Shown: positions 28,535 to 41,432, counted from the stretch's first letter. The stretch: 64,000 nucleotides of DNA from Cristatella mucedo (GCA_009760855.2 WPIO01000040.1:3407001-3471000), one strand, 5' to 3'. Numbers and translations are program-made. The notes: generated by a model not told the origin, from the letters alone.

Positions 28535-29478
28535 CTAGCTCCGACCAAGCGCGCGGTCCGGCGTCGCGGCGACGATGGCCAGCGGCGGCAGCAGCACCCA
28601 CAGCATCCGGTCGCCGGCTGCCCGCACCGCGGTGCCACAGGGCGAGCTCGTGCTGCTGCCGCGCTCCGCGGCCGTGGCTGCAGCAGCCGCCGGACGAGTC
28701 GCCGCCGCCGCTGATGTCGCTGCTGGAGTTGGCGATCGTGCGTCGACGTCGACCACAGACGGCGACGATGAAGCGATCGGTAGCGTCGTTCCGCCGGCGC
28801 TGCTGCTGCTGCCGATCCAGCACTGCCGCGGCGGCGGCGGAGACGACGGCGGGGGCGCCTCGACCCATGCTGTGATGCCGCCGTCCCCGGCGGCGGCGAC
28901 GGTAGAGCAGTTGGGCACCGCCGCCGCTGGCGCGCAGAGCGCTGGCAGCTGTGACAGCGACGCGTTGGCAGCCAGCGCCGCCGTCGCCGGGCAGCCGCCG
29001 GACGGCCGATAGCTAGCTATGGGCTCGAGGTCATCCTCCCAATCGTCGTGGGCGGATGACCGAATCTTGCGCCTCCGCCGAACGCTCAGGTTCGCGCACT
29101 TGACCCCGTCGATGGCCTCCGTCGTCGGGCAGCGGCGGTACGTCTCGCTCAGCCAGCGCGTGTCGCAGTCGCAGTGCCACTGCTGCTCGCGCAGCGACAG
29201 CGTCGTGAGGTTGGCGACCTCGCACAGCGCGTAGTACTGGCACGCCGACAGCGAGCGCAAGCCGATGTCGTCCAAGTAGAGAGAGCGAAGGCCGACGGGC
29301 AGCGCGAGCGGCCCTCCTCCTCCTCCTACGCCGCCGCCGACGTCGCCGAGGCTGACCAGCTGATTGCCGCTGAGCACGAGCCGCTTCAGGTGCCGATAGC
29401 ACGACAGTCGTCGCCAGCTCAGCGTCGATATGGTGTTACCCGACAGATTGAGTGACTCGAGACGCGGCACGTCGCCAC
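28535..29478 (-). CDS. LRR gene coding exon 2
   Basis: This exon continues GDVPRLESLNLSGN with correct LRR spacing, then the C-terminal cap and the low-complexity tail to the stop at 28535. Confidence 0.78.
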
Positions 29479-31117
29479 CTGCAACGAACGACGGCGAGCT
29501 CGTTCGGCCTGTCGTCGCGAAGGCGTCGTCTCTCGGCGGCGGCGGCAGTCAAGAGCGCTCGAAAGCTAAAGTTAAGGCGCACGACGCCTAAGGCGCACCC
29601 CGACCAAGGTCTGACTGAAGGTTGGGGGGTCGAGCTCGGAGGCATAATGCGAAGGGCCAGAATTATTAGATAATTATCAATAATTAATAAATAATAAATA
29701 ATGAATAATAAATAATTATTAGAGATTAAGTTCTCTTATGGCGCTATACAAATGAATTATATCGTTATTATGAATAATAATAATTATGAATCGTTATTAG
29801 GAATTATATTATATTTATGTACTTTTTTTTATCCACGAGGAGGAGCCGGAGCGAGCTCGGATCCGGGTCACCGGGTCATCGCGGGTCACCCGAAAGTAAG
29901 CGAAGTAAAAGCCTAAAGAAGTAGAAGCTCTTGAACGCGAGTCGGCTCCGTGACGCCAATGCCGAAGCGAACGCCTGCAGAGCACATGCCGTGCATCAGC
30001 CAACGGCGTGCGACATTCTTCGACTTCAACGATCTCTCACTTCCTTTGAAGTAACAGTAATAATAAATTTAATATCGTGTCCTCAGAGAACTCCCTTCAT
30101 TCTCTGGCTCCAGCATACCCATCAGAACTTGTCCCCGGCCAAGCCAAGCATGGCACCAGTAGCTGTTCTGATTTAAATCGTTTAGATGTATCTCGTGCGA
30201 ACCTCAACACCGTTGGAGACCGTGCTGCCTTTAGTTCCTATGCTCCTAAAGCCTGTAACTCACTCCCGACTGACGTCACTACGTCCCCTGACATGGCGGC
30301 ATTTAAAAAGAAGCTTAAAACGCACTTGTTTATTAAGAATTAATTAGCCTTATGATCCGTCCTTTGCGTGCTTATACGTGCTTACACTACGCCTGCTGCT
30401 ACTGACCGTATCCACACGTTGACCCTGTGCAGGTCACATCTAACAATGTTACGCTTGATGACATTGCGAATGTTACCGCGCTCAGCGCCGGCGCGGCGCG
30501 CACGCGGTGGGACGTGGCGGCGTCGGTTCGCGGCGGCGGCACGCCGGGCGGACTGTCTCGCGCCCGTGCACGCGCGCGGACGCACCGTCGGGCAGATTGA
30601 CGGTGCCGTTGAAAGAGCCCAGGTGATTTTTGCTCAGGTCGAGCTCACGCAGCTCCGTCAGGTTCGCGAACGCCCCGTCGGCGAGACGAGAGATCCAGTT
30701 TCGCGTCAGGCGCAGCTCGCGCAGGCCGCCGGCGACGGCGGCGAACGCGCCCGCCTGGACGGCCGTGACTGTCGTGATGCCGCTCAGCTCGAACGAGACC
30801 AGCTCGTCGCAGCGCGACGGCGGAGCGGCGACGAAGGCGGGCATCTGCGGCCCGAACGCGTCCGGAAATGGCGTCGTGCAGCGGCGCGCCACCGACCCGA
30901 GCTCCTGGCAGTTGCAGCGCAGCGTGGCGCGCGTGACGCCGTCGAGAGGCGAGCGCTCCTGCGTGCAGCCGCTATCGCACCTCAGCGGCGCCGCGAGGTA
31001 GGGGCCGCACGCTGCCGCCCGAGCGCCGTGCGGCAGAAGGCCGCCGAGCGGCAGCCATAGCAGCAGCGGCAGCAGGAGCGGCGGCGGCGGCGACGCGGAC
31101 GTCGCGAGCTGTAGCAT
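28535..31117 (-). CDS. Leucine-rich-repeat surface or secreted protein, two exons, 491 aa
   Basis: Exon 1 is 31117-30586 and exon 2 is 29478-28535, joined in phase 1 (donor GTGCGT, acceptor TTCGTTGCAG). The ATG at 31117 opens a clear signal peptide with a Leu-rich core (residues 1 to about 35). A Cys-rich N-terminal region follows, then LRRs LRELRLTRNWISRL, LRELDLSKNHLGSF, LESLNLSGNTISTL, LKRLVLSGNQLVSL and LTTLSLREQQW. An LRR C-terminal cap begins at WHCDCDTRWL (about 278) and extends to VKC (about 305). The tail is Ala/Pro/Ser-rich and ends with a short hydrophobic stretch MLWVLLPPLAIVAA close to the C-terminus, perhaps a weak anchor or a GPI signal. The frame is intact and the exon border falls between two LRRs. 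The specific orthologue is not recognised. The intron contains a LINE end. Confidence 0.8.
29479..30585 (-). mobile_element. LRR gene intron with SINE and LINE fragments
   Basis: Bases 29,680-29,830 are AT-rich with a SINE tail (AGAGATTAAGTTCTCTTATG). Bases 30,055-30,480 are a plus LINE 3' end reading DRAAFSSYAPKACNSLPTDV and AAFKKKLKTHLFI, opposite in sense to the host gene. Confidence 0.75.
30586..31117 (-). CDS. LRR gene coding exon 1
   Basis: This exon encodes the signal peptide, the Cys-rich cap and the first LRRs, ending NLPDG. The in-frame TTG at 31126 is less likely than the ATG at 31117. Confidence 0.78.
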
Positions 31118-32880
31118 CTTCGTCAACCGCTGTCGTCGTTGCCGTTGTGGTCGAGCGAGTTGACGCGGCGGCGCCGGCGCAGGAGCGACGCCGGAGCGTC
31201 GGCGTTGCAGGCGGCGTATGTACCAGCGGCGACGCTACGAGAAAGAGCGAGAAAACAAAAAACGCTGCGGCGCCTTAAAGCGAGGCATCCGCAGCGATCG
31301 GCATCTCGCGATCCTATGACATAAGCGGAGAGCTCCGCGGCGGCGGCGGCGTCGGCCCCGCCCGCCCCGGCGTCGCTTGTCGGCGTCGGCTCGCACCGAG
31401 GCCGGGGTCGAGCGTGGATCAAAGCGAGACGCCGGTCCGCATCGATCGTCGAGAAGCATCGACGCCGGCCGACGACGCTGGATCGAATCCTGGCAATGGC
31501 GAGTGTTTTGTTTAAGCTAGTTAAAGCAGGAGCCATGGCCGCCGACCTAGCCGGTCGCGACCGAATCGACGTGCGCGCGTCGACGCGTTCGACGCGATCG
31601 AACGATCGATCGATCGTTTGATCGTTTCGACGCGACCGACGTGCGCGCGCGCCGGAAGGGCGGCGCCCCATGCTCGTCAGGATCGGCGTGCGCCGGAAGG
31701 GCGGCGCCCCATGCTCGTCTGCGCCGCTGCGGCGCCCCCGGCGTCGCGGCGCGCGATCGCGAGCCAACGCGCGGAAGTCCAAAGCGAGGCGCACCGAGGT
31801 CACCAGACCCGCGCCATTTTTCGTCTTCTTTTTCTTTTGTCTGTCTGGCGAAATCACCTTTGCTTCCGCTTCGGCATCGACTTGCGCTTCGGGATTCGTT
31901 TGAATTTGGGCCTCATCGCATTCAGCCAGACGCGGGGGACGTCGAACGACGCTGCAGCTGCGGCTAGCTTAGCGCGAGCTTTCCCCCGACCTGTCGCCCG
32001 GTCCAAAGTGAGTCGAACAACGGATATTCAAGATGGCGGCGGCAGCTGATTTCGACGGCGCCCCGGCGCTCGTCTGATCTTGAAAGTGACGGACGCGGGC
32101 GTTCAGGCGGAACGCCGGGATTCGGTGGGCGAGAACGCCCGGGCTGGAATTGGAAACAATTGGAAATTGGAAATATTGGAAGCCAAGGCTTATGGCCATT
32201 CTTTTTTTGGAAAGTGGTGGTAAGATCGACAGTCCTTGCGAGAAAGCACGAACCGTCCACGAATCTCGACGGCCAAATGCATCGGCTGCTGTTCGAATCG
32301 CAGCGGACGTGCTGCGAATACCGCAGCTCTGGTCGAATCAAGCCGTAGCAACTCGTAGGCTTGTAACCGAGTTCCAGGGGTCAGAGGCTAATTCCCGCCA
32401 AACCCCGCCATACTCCGGCCACGCTGCCGCTCGCCATGCCGCCGAGCTAGGGTAAGGCGAGCGGCCGTCACGCTAAACCTCTTCATAATAACGCATGCGT
32501 CAACAACAACAGGGGAACTAAACAAGTCTACAGGGAGGGTCCTATACACAGTACACTACGGGGGCACAAGACGACGCAGCAAACGCGAACAAACGTGTTA
32601 GTTGTGGTCAGTCAGCTTCTGCAGCCCTGTCGTTGCAACGACTCCGAATCCCCGTCCAAAACCCGGCTGGCCGAGTAACTGCTGGCTAGTCCGAGTCGAC
32701 AACTACCACAGTCGTAAGCTTCCACCGAAAGACGCCAACACACGGGGGGGTCACGAACACGCTACACGGGGAACGCGAAATATACAAGTCAACAACGAGC
32801 GAGCTATCCACTCTGCTCGGGCCTTGGGTACTCGTTCCCTTGCGTGCGTGGCCGCATCGCCGCAGCACGCCTGATCGCCG
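31118..32880. promoter_or_regulatory. CpG-rich region upstream of the LRR gene
   Basis: Very CpG-rich sequence 5' of the LRR start, probably its promoter. A 30-bp segment GCGCCGGAAGGGCGGCGCCC... is tandemly duplicated at about 31,648 and 31,689. No other gene is supported; overlapping open frames reflect GC content. Confidence 0.45.
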
Positions 32881-32884
32881 AAGT

Positions 32885-32992
32885 GGACGCTCCCGGTCTC
32901 GCCGAGTTATGAACCTGGATTCGTGCAGGCGTGCTCCGCGATGCTTTCAGGTACGAATCCAGGTGCATAACTCGGCGAGACCGGGAGCGTCC
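32885..32992. repeat. 40-bp inverted repeat (hairpin)
   Basis: Arms 32885-32924 and 32953-32992 are reverse complements with one mismatch (GGACGCTCCCGGTCTCGCCG...). The spacer is 28 bases. Confidence 0.9.
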
Positions 32993-34329
32993 AACACCAC
33001 GACTTACTTGGCCAACTTTCCGTACACAAGAGCCCCGGTGCCCTCTCGTCACCACACATCCGGCAATGCATAGGTCCCGACCCTAGCCGGTGACTCTCAT
33101 TACAGCCGCCTGGTCCCAGCCAACCGAACCCAGCCTGCGTACAGGCTTGCATTCAATACATTCCGCTAATGCTAGCAGGTTCCCGCGGGAGGAGCGCTTG
33201 CTTGCGGCGGCCTCCTGCTACCCCGTTAAAATTGAGGCTCGCGCGGTGCGTCGCACGACGTCGGTCGCCGGTTTCCCGTCTCGGGTTCCGGTCACGTGAC
33301 CGACTCTTCCCGCCAAGAGTCGACCCAGACGGTTCATTCGGGCTTTCCGGGTGGCGGCACCAAGAGGTAAACTGCGCTCCGGATGTACGGCAGGTGACTA
33401 GCTGACGTTTCTATGGGGAGATTTAAGGTGGCCGTCGACGCGCATTCGGTTTTGCCGAGGCACGCGCTCACGCAAACGTGGCGAAGACCAACGCCGCCGC
33501 AAGGGGCGAGTGGCTGACCTCGCGAAAGGGCAAAGGGTGCGATGTCATCCGCAAGCGGCTCCGCTTGAGATCGCAGCCGCTTCGTAGCGCTCGGATCAAG
33601 CCGCGTGCGGAGAGGAAGGAAGGTCGCGCCTTCCTTCCTCGAGGCAGCGCTACCGCAGGCGCTGCCTCGCTGTACGGCTGCGGCGGCGGCGGCGGCGGTA
33701 CCTGCTACGTAGCTGCGGTCGCCTCGGACTGACGACCGCGTGACTCACTCGTCGAGCGGTGAGAGGTGACGGTGAGAGAGAGAGAGAGAGAGCCGAGTTC
33801 CTCCTGCGGCTCAGCGGCCGTCGGCGCGTCGGGCGCCTCCAGCTACGGCTGCAGCGATGAATGCGCCCGGTTGGACCTCCGGTGGTAGCAGTGCGCCCCA
33901 AGTAGGAGGGTCGTGACCTCGCCTCTAGAGTTACGCTTGTTTGGGGTGAACGGTAGTAATTGGTAGGGCGGTGGGCTCGCCGAGTCCTAGCCTAGCCTCT
34001 GCGCGGCGACACGTCGCTCGCTGGTGCTCGGTGTGACCCCGGAGGAGATGGAGATCACTCCGCTCGGAGCAGCGAGCATCCAGATCAGATCGGAGCAGCG
34101 AAGCGAGAGGGACGTAGCGTTTGGAGGTGCGAAAGGTGAAGGCGAAGGAGACGGGTGGAAGAACCCGGAAGAGGAGGGGCGATGGAGAGGGAGGTGTGTG
34201 CATTTAGCAGTGAACAGTAGTAAGCGCTGGGATGTAAATCTGCTGGAGCCATCGGCCGCGAAATTTGTAACAAGATGGTAGATACGACGTACGGCGAATC
34301 GAGAAAGACCGAGACATAGGGAGACGTAG

Positions 34330-34330
<1 letters not shown>
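32993..34330. other. GC-rich intergenic region
   Basis: I see no recognisable gene. A short (AG)n run lies near 33,773 and a GGC trinucleotide run near 33,682. Confidence 0.5.
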
Positions 34331-34796
<466 letters not shown>

Positions 34797-34799
34797 GCG

Positions 34800-35270
34800 A
34801 GATAATAATACTATGAGATAGTAATACATTTGACATAGCGCCCTCAGAAAACTCGATCTCTTTCTAGGCACTTTAAATTTGCTGCAAAGGAAGCACGATC
34901 GAATGGTCAGTGGTAGAATGCTGAATAAACGATAAGGATAACATGGTTATCGGTGACATCCACAGGGTTAGCATGCAAGTGTGGTTGGTGGCAGCATGCA
35001 AAAGTGTCATCAAGCATAAGAACATAAAGGTCGAATTACAGGCACGCACTAAATGCTGTGATAAATAGATGAGACTTTAGTTTCTTTTTAAACGTGGTCA
35101 AGTCAGAGGATGTCGTGACGGAAGTCGGCAGTGAGTTCAGGGCCTTGGGAGCATACGAACTAAAGGCACGGTCGCCAAAGGATTTGAGGTTTGTACGAGG
35201 TATGGGGAAACACTTAAAAAGAGGTCACTAGTGAACTCCTTAAATGTAGACATTGAGGTGCTGCAAGAAA
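34800..35270 (-). mobile_element. LINE 3' end, minus, longest such copy
   Basis: ATAGCGCCCTCAGAAAACTC and TCTTTCTAGGCACTTTAAAT start the unit. It runs through the untranslated tail into the ORF2 C-terminus (reverse of TTTCTTTTTAAACGTGGTCA and ATTTGAGGTTTGTACGAGG). Confidence 0.8.
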
Positions 35271-35382
35271 TTGAGGGACAGCATTCCAGATGGGGATGGA
35301 ATCCATCTTAGCGATGGACGATGGGGTGTAATAGGGACGGACTCCCTGATCTTTTCTATCTTGTTGACACAGAAGCTAAAGA

Positions 35383-35572
35383 AGCGATCGGCTAGATCGT
35401 CACTAGGATCAGCTAGATCGTCACTAGGTAATGAGCTAGATCATCACTAGGATCAGCTAGATCGTCACTAGGTAATGAGCTAGATCATCACTAGGATCAG
35501 CTAGATCGTCACTAGGTAATGAGCTAGATCATCACTAGGTAAGGTGCTAAAGAAGCGATCGGCTAGATCATC
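35383..35572. repeat. 44-bp tandem repeat built on GCTAGATCRTCACTAGG
   Basis: Units of 21 + 23 bases repeat about three times, flanked on both sides by AAAGAAGCGATCGGCTAGATC. The array is close to exact. Confidence 0.9.
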
Positions 35573-35577
35573 ACTAA

Positions 35578-35735
35578 ATAAATAAATAGATAAATACACT
35601 TCATTTATATAGCGCCACAAGAGAACTTGATCTCTGCTCAGGCGCTTCACATACGCTCGAGCCCACGACCTCAGCCAGACCTTGGTCGGGGCGAGAGCAC
35701 CTTAACCGCTAGACCAAACCAGCTCGGTAGGTAAG
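35578..35735 (-). mobile_element. tRNA-derived SINE, minus
   Basis: The reverse complement has a tRNA-like head (TGGTCTAGCGGTTAAGGTGC for box A, GGTCGTGGGCTCGAGC for box B). The body CGCCTGAGCAGAGATCAAGT and an (ATTT)n tail follow. The head resembles a real tRNA but lacks a complete cloverleaf, and the 6.3-kb copy shares the body. Confidence 0.7.
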
Positions 35736-36460
35736 GAGCTGGGACCTGCGAGAGCTACAGAGGTAGTTGATCGTAGACCTAGAGATTAGACCGAGACCGT
35801 AGACCGTAGACCGAGAGATTGCGCATCCGCGAATCAGCAATTTCTTTTATAGAACCTAGACTGGGCCTTGTCTAGAGTCGACAAGCCTTCGACTAACAGC
35901 CAGTCCTGATCGTTTGCATGATCCTTCGGCCGCAGGAAGCTTTTTCCTTCGGCTTTCGCTTAGTAGCTTCGCAGCTTGCAAGTTCTTCTTGTCTTCGGTA
36001 AAACGATAGGCGGTCTGAGCGAGGGCGCACAGTGCGTACTTGGTCAGAGGTGCAAACTCGTCGAGTATGTCAGCTATGACGAGTTGCAGCGATCTACGAT
36101 ATGACGACAAGGTTAAATTGATTGCCATGCTTTGTTGCTAACTGCATGCGGTGGTGATAGCCGTTAAGGCTCTCCTGCCACTACACAAATGAGGCAAATA
36201 AAGCAGCTAATATTTCTTTGATTATTCCATTGGCCGACGAAGGCAGATTATCGCGTGTGTAGGGAGCCTGCTGAGCGAATGGTAAGTCTAATTAGCGATC
36301 GGCGGCTTGTTCGTGGCGCCCATTGACGCTGAAGAAGAGGCTGCACAATTCAAATAATCGTGCGTTGTATCAGAAAATGTGCCTTTATTTCAGCATCTTG
36401 GAACATCTTGCTGTGCATGGCTCGAGCAGTGTTTGTGCTTTTTATAGGTTAGCTTTTTAA
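35736..36460. other. Intergenic region with SINE tail
   Basis: A SINE body and tail piece lies near 36,150-36,215 (GGTGATAGCCGTTAAGGCTC). A 90-codon minus frame at 35856-36128 has no recognisable features. Confidence 0.5.
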
Positions 36461-36461
36461 C

Positions 36462-36462
36462 T

Positions 36463-36515
<53 letters not shown>

Positions 36516-36711
36516 CTCTCGCTTCCTCTCGCCTCCGCTCTCTCTTTCTCTCTTGCTAGCTCCATCTCTCTCCCTCTCTCTTTTTCTTTCCATCTACCTC
36601 TCTCTCCTTCTCTCACTCTCTTTCCCCTACCGATCTCTCTTCCTCTCTCTCTTTCTCCCTCTCCGTCTCTACCTCTCTCGCCCTCTCTCTCGCCCTCTCT
36701 CTCGCCCTCTC

Positions 36712-36745
<34 letters not shown>

Positions 36746-36872
36746 CCCCTCTCTCGCTCCCCCTCTCTCTCTCTCTTTCTTTCTCTATCTCTCCTTCCCT
36801 CTCTCGCTCTCTCTTCCTGTCTCTCTCGCTAGCTCTTTCTCCTCTCTCTCTCTCTTCTCATCCTCTATCTAC

Positions 36873-36904
<32 letters not shown>

Positions 36905-37075
36905 CCCTCTGTCACTAGCTCCATTTCTCTCACTCTCTCTCTCTCTTCCTTTGACTCTTGCTAGCTCTCTCTTTCTCTCTCCCCCTCTCTCTCCACAACT
37001 CTCTTTCTCTCTGTCTCTCTTTTTCTCCCCCTCCATCTCTCTCTCTCTCTCTCTCTCTCTGTCTCCATTCTCGCC
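36462..37075. repeat. Imperfect (TC)n tract, about 610 bp
   Basis: Pyrimidine-only sequence on + for long stretches, with frequent GCTAGC and ATC interruptions. Ser-Leu frames here are artefacts. Confidence 0.95.
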
Positions 37076-37660
37076 TCCCGCTACCGAGAGCTACTAGTGT
37101 TTCTTGCCAATTGCAGAATTCTCTCTCGAAAGCCCAAGCTCCTGAGAACGTCGTTTACGGAAACCAATACAGCAAAGACCTGTTTAAAGCTTATCTGTTT
37201 GTTATTTGACCGTAGCGGGAATGAAACGACGTGCCTGTGGACATAAAACGTTTGTTGCTTCGAGCTGCTGGGTCTATCCGGCTGCTGGGTCCAACGCCGG
37301 CGTTCGATCCTGCGGCGGCGGCGGCTAGTAACCTGCATATTAGTTATGATCATGCGTACCTATTATCACCTCGTTGTCGTAGTTAAAATGCATTCCTAGA
37401 TGCTATTGCTGTTGTTAAGATCCATAAATTATGCACTAGCAAACGATAAGAGCCCCGAAGCCGACGCTGGGCCGCGAGCTGAGATACCGCTCGTTTGGCG
37501 GGAGCTGCGAGCTGATTGTACCCGCTCGTTAGGTATTCCTAGCATTGTCTCCAACCGCTCGGCACGTTCTCCCTCAAGCGTCACTGTAAATCTCTTCAAC
37601 TTGGTGGTCATCAGTCGTGTTATAACTCCGGCGGCCCATTTCTAATAAATTCCTATTAAG
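37076..37660. other. Intergenic region
   Basis: No gene or recognisable repeat was seen. Confidence 0.5.
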
Positions 37661-39440
37661 AAGCCACCGAATTTCCGAAAAAGGTCTCGACCTGTTCGCC
37701 TTACCTGAAAATTGGCTTAATCGGTAAACTGCCCGATTATTGAAGACGTTACCCCGGCTGATTTCTCCTTCTTTTACGCCCCTAGATCCATCAAAAATAG
37801 GGGTGGAGTTGCTATTATCACGTGCTCGAAATTCGACTTCAAGCCATTTGCAAGACCCTTAAAGCAGTCTTTCTAATCGTCTCGTCTTCATTTCACCCGA
37901 CAACGAGCTACCGATGGTGGCAGTAGTCCATCGCCCACCAAGTACCAAGTCCTTCGGTTATCTAAGATTTCTCTGATCTAATTTTGATTCTGTGTGCAAG
38001 AAATATATCCTTCCTCGTTATGGGTGATTTCAACATTCATTTTGATAACTTATCAGGCGCATTCAGCACTGAATTTCGTGCAATGACTGACTCATCGTCT
38101 CTTGTGGCTTACGTGCATGGCCCTCCTTACGTCAAGGGTCACATAATCTACACATTTTTCTCATAGAAGGGCACTTAATTAGTATTACAATTATTCCGAA
38201 ATTCTGCTTATCTGATCAGCTGCAGATCTCATTCAGTCTACAATTTGTGCACTCATCTAAAATCATCTGTGAATAGAGAAACCTCAAGACTCTTGACATC
38301 GATGCTGTCCGTGCGAGAATATCTGCCTTGCTTCTGCTGCTCAGTCCTCCCCTCTGACCTGTCATCATCAGCAAGACGCTAGCTGACATGCACGACGAGT
38401 TTGCACCTCTGACTAAGCACATTGTGCGCCCTCGCCCAGACGGCGTTTGGTTTATCACAGACATTATACTAGCTAGGTTTACTAAGCGCAAGTTTGAAAA
38501 GGCATTGACAAGATCAGGACTGACCATCTACAGGCATACGAGGACTACTGTAGATAAGAAAGGTTAATGCTCACGATCGGCTCTGCCAGCTTGCGTCCTA
38601 TTGAATGAGCAGGAAATCTAAGCGTTCTGTCCAAAAGTGACCTTCCATTAGACGACCGCATCAGCTCCACAGTCAAGTCTGCCTACTTTCATCTACATAA
38701 CATTGCTTATAATTTGGGCTTACTTACACAGGGATACCACATTTAAATTGGTCCAGGCATTTGTGACATCCCATCTCGACTTCTGCAACTCAATGCTTGC
38801 TGGTCTGCCGGCCTATGCAATCAAGTGCTTTCAGCTTGTGAAAAACTCTGCAGCTAGGTTGTCTGTCGTGAGCCTTGACGTTGCCACATCAACCACTTCT
38901 CGCCGATCTGCACTGGCTCCATGTCAAGCAGCGCATTGACTTCAAGGTTCTGTCACTCATTTTTAGGTTCGTTCATTCTTTGGCTCCAGCACACCTATGC
39001 GATCTATTTCCCAATAGGATAAGCATTGTACCGCTCGCTTTTCGGAGTCTACTCGTTTATGTATAGCTCGTACGAACCTCAAATCTTTTGGAGATCATGC
39101 ATGTAGTTCATGTACTCCCAAAGTCTAGAACTCACTTCCGATTTTCGTCGCGGCATCTCCCGACTTGACCACATTTAAAAAGAAACTAAAACCGCATTTA
39201 TTTATGACAGCATTTAGTGTGTTCATGTGATTCGTCCTCTACGTGCTTATGCTTGCTGGCATTGTGCAAGCTGCAAACAACCATATTTGCATGCTGACCC
39301 CGTGCATGTCACGCCTAACTATGTTATGTTTGTTGTCGTTGAACATGCTACCACTGACCATTTGATTGTGTCTAGTGCCTAGAAAGAGATTGATTTTTCT
39401 GAGTGCGCTATATCAAATGTTTCCTTGTTATTATTACTAT
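37661..39440 (+). pseudogene. LINE relic with endonuclease and RT remnants
   Basis: This is the most complete copy of the family. Remnants of the endonuclease domain read VMGDFNIHFDN (about 38030), where GDFN is the apurinic-type endonuclease motif. The RT middle is deleted. From about 38,580 the RT C-terminal part reads SYKLVQAFVTSHLDFCN-like, LADLHWLHVKQRIDFKVLSL and SLAPAHLCDLF, then the terminal TFKKKLKPHLFMTAF-like tail and untranslated end to about 39,440. Many stops and frameshifts make it non-functional. Confidence 0.8.
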
Positions 39441-39550
39441 TACTATCAAAAAAGGATCACCCACCGCAGAAATCGATCGATCGAGCCCACCGCCTAGGTG
39501 TTGAAAGAAAGCACCTTACCTCCCAGTCTCTCATGGCCCTTAACATTAAA
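39441..39550 (-). mobile_element. tRNA-derived SINE fragment, minus
   Basis: AAAAAAGGATCACCCACCGC matches the reverse complement of the SINE body. The head is partly rearranged (GATCGATCGATCGAGCCCAC). Confidence 0.5.
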
Positions 39551-40246
39551 TAACGAGATTGATCCTGGACGTCATGGTTAGCGTCACTCTGCGACTGGAT
39601 AGGAGTTATAAGCCTTTGCAATGGGCTGTCGCAAAGGTGCAAAGGCCCCGCCATCTGGCTGCACTCTACGAACGGCTGACACCTGAGCGTGCGTGTAGGT
39701 GTGGGCTGAGTATGCACAGCGAATTCGCAGCGAGCGGGCAAGCCGCTCGATCCCGCTGTCGCGAGGCAGGTTGTCACGTGGCACGGCACGGTTGCAAGCA
39801 GCTTGATTTCAGCAGCTGCCGGTAAGCAGCTCGGAAGACGATCGAAGCAGTCATTACGTCATTACGTGCGGAATTTCGGGTGGAGCTCGACGGCAAACGG
39901 AACAAAAACAGCGAGGCGAAGCGCGGGCGTCTGTTGGCGTTTCGCCCTACGCCTTCAGATTTCTTCCTCCCTCCTCGCGTTCCGATCGCCGAGGGCAGCT
40001 GGGCCGAGGAGTCACGTGAGAGTGGCTCAGCCTTCGCTCTCGAGCGCCCGGCGACGAGAGTGGGGCGGCGCCGGCACATGCGCTCACCGAACGAAGTACT
40101 TTGAACTGAGGGCCGACGCTTTGAAACCTGACCACTGCCCCGCTTAGCCACCGCTTAGCCACCATCCCGGCTCGGCTGGCCAAGAGAAAGGAGCTGGTAA
40201 CTGTAAACTCGGTAGACTGATTAGGAGTAAAATGAGAGACAAGGAA
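39551..40246. other. Intergenic region
   Basis: No gene was seen. GC content is moderate. Confidence 0.5.
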
Positions 40247-40257
40247 CAGACACGAGA

Positions 40258-40502
<245 letters not shown>

Positions 40503-40503
40503 G

Positions 40504-41432
40504 ATAGGAAAAAGAGAAAGAGAGGGAGATTTAGGGGGAGAAAAGTAGGCAGGAAGACAAGGAAACAAGAGGATGTTTAGGGTCGCCGAAGCCGCTCCCG
40601 CGCTTGCAAAGAGTGGGTGGTTCGAGCCCTGAGCGGAGAGAAGCGGCCGCGCGTCGGCCTAGTCGACGACGACGACGATGATGACGATGACGCGAGTAAG
40701 GCGGCGTTTGAGCGACGGACTGACTCACTGCTCACGTGACTGTAGGCGTGGCTCACGAGACCGGTGTCCGCTCGCACTCGATCGGCCAGGCATTGGCTAT
40801 GACGTGCCCATCTGCTTGCGGCCGAGTGGACAGCTGATTGGCCTCAAGCCTCGAGACTTCGTCCTCGCTGCTGCCTCCTGCTGCCTCGCTGCTGCCTCGC
40901 TGCTGCCTCGCTGCGCCCGCACGAGCCCGCACGAGCGGCGGCCTCAATGTCCAGCAGCAATGCAGTTCATTTACTTTGCTGCAGCTGAGACGGCTGCAGC
41001 AGCTGATGCGGGGAGGGCAGAGGCGGTGACAGCAGCTGCAGCTGCTGCGCTTGGCGGCAGTCAAGCTTCGGCCCGCGGCGACGCAGCCGACATCGTGGTG
41101 CGGCTGGCCTCACACAGCGAGTCGGCGAAACGTGCACACCTTGCGTAAACGTGCAGCCCTTGCGTAAACGTGCAGCCCTTGCGTAAACGTGCAAACCTTT
41201 CGTAAACGTGCAGACCTTGCGTAAACGCTCAGACGCTGAGGCCGACGCTGATGCGGGAAGGTGCAGCGTTCCGCCTTCCCGATTTTCTGTCGTAGGCGGA
41301 ACTAGCGTGCGTTCCATTCTCGTCTGCTCGCGCTGCGTCTGAGGCTGCGGCCACTGGCCCTGACGTCAGGCAACCGGAAGGAAGGGTGGGAGGTTCGCTG
41401 CTGAAACGCTCGGGCGTCGGCGTGCGGCAAGG
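40504..41432. other. Host flank of the viral element
   Basis: GC-rich sequence with a tRNA-like GGTTCGAGCCC near 40,620 and a CTGCTGCCTCG triplicate near 40,868-40,912. No gene is supported. It ends at the first AGTATGTGATTTTTCC terminus. Confidence 0.5.
41133..41238. repeat. 19-bp tandem repeat CGTAAACGTGCAGCCCTTG
   Basis: Five adjacent units with small changes (CAAACCTTT, CAGACCTTG). The array lies about 200 bases outside the viral terminus. Confidence 0.9.

Noticed and set aside
33478-33732. 84-codon + frame starting MAKTNAAARGEW
   Set aside because: It has no splice context, domain or conservation clue, and is typical of chance frames in CpG-rich DNA.
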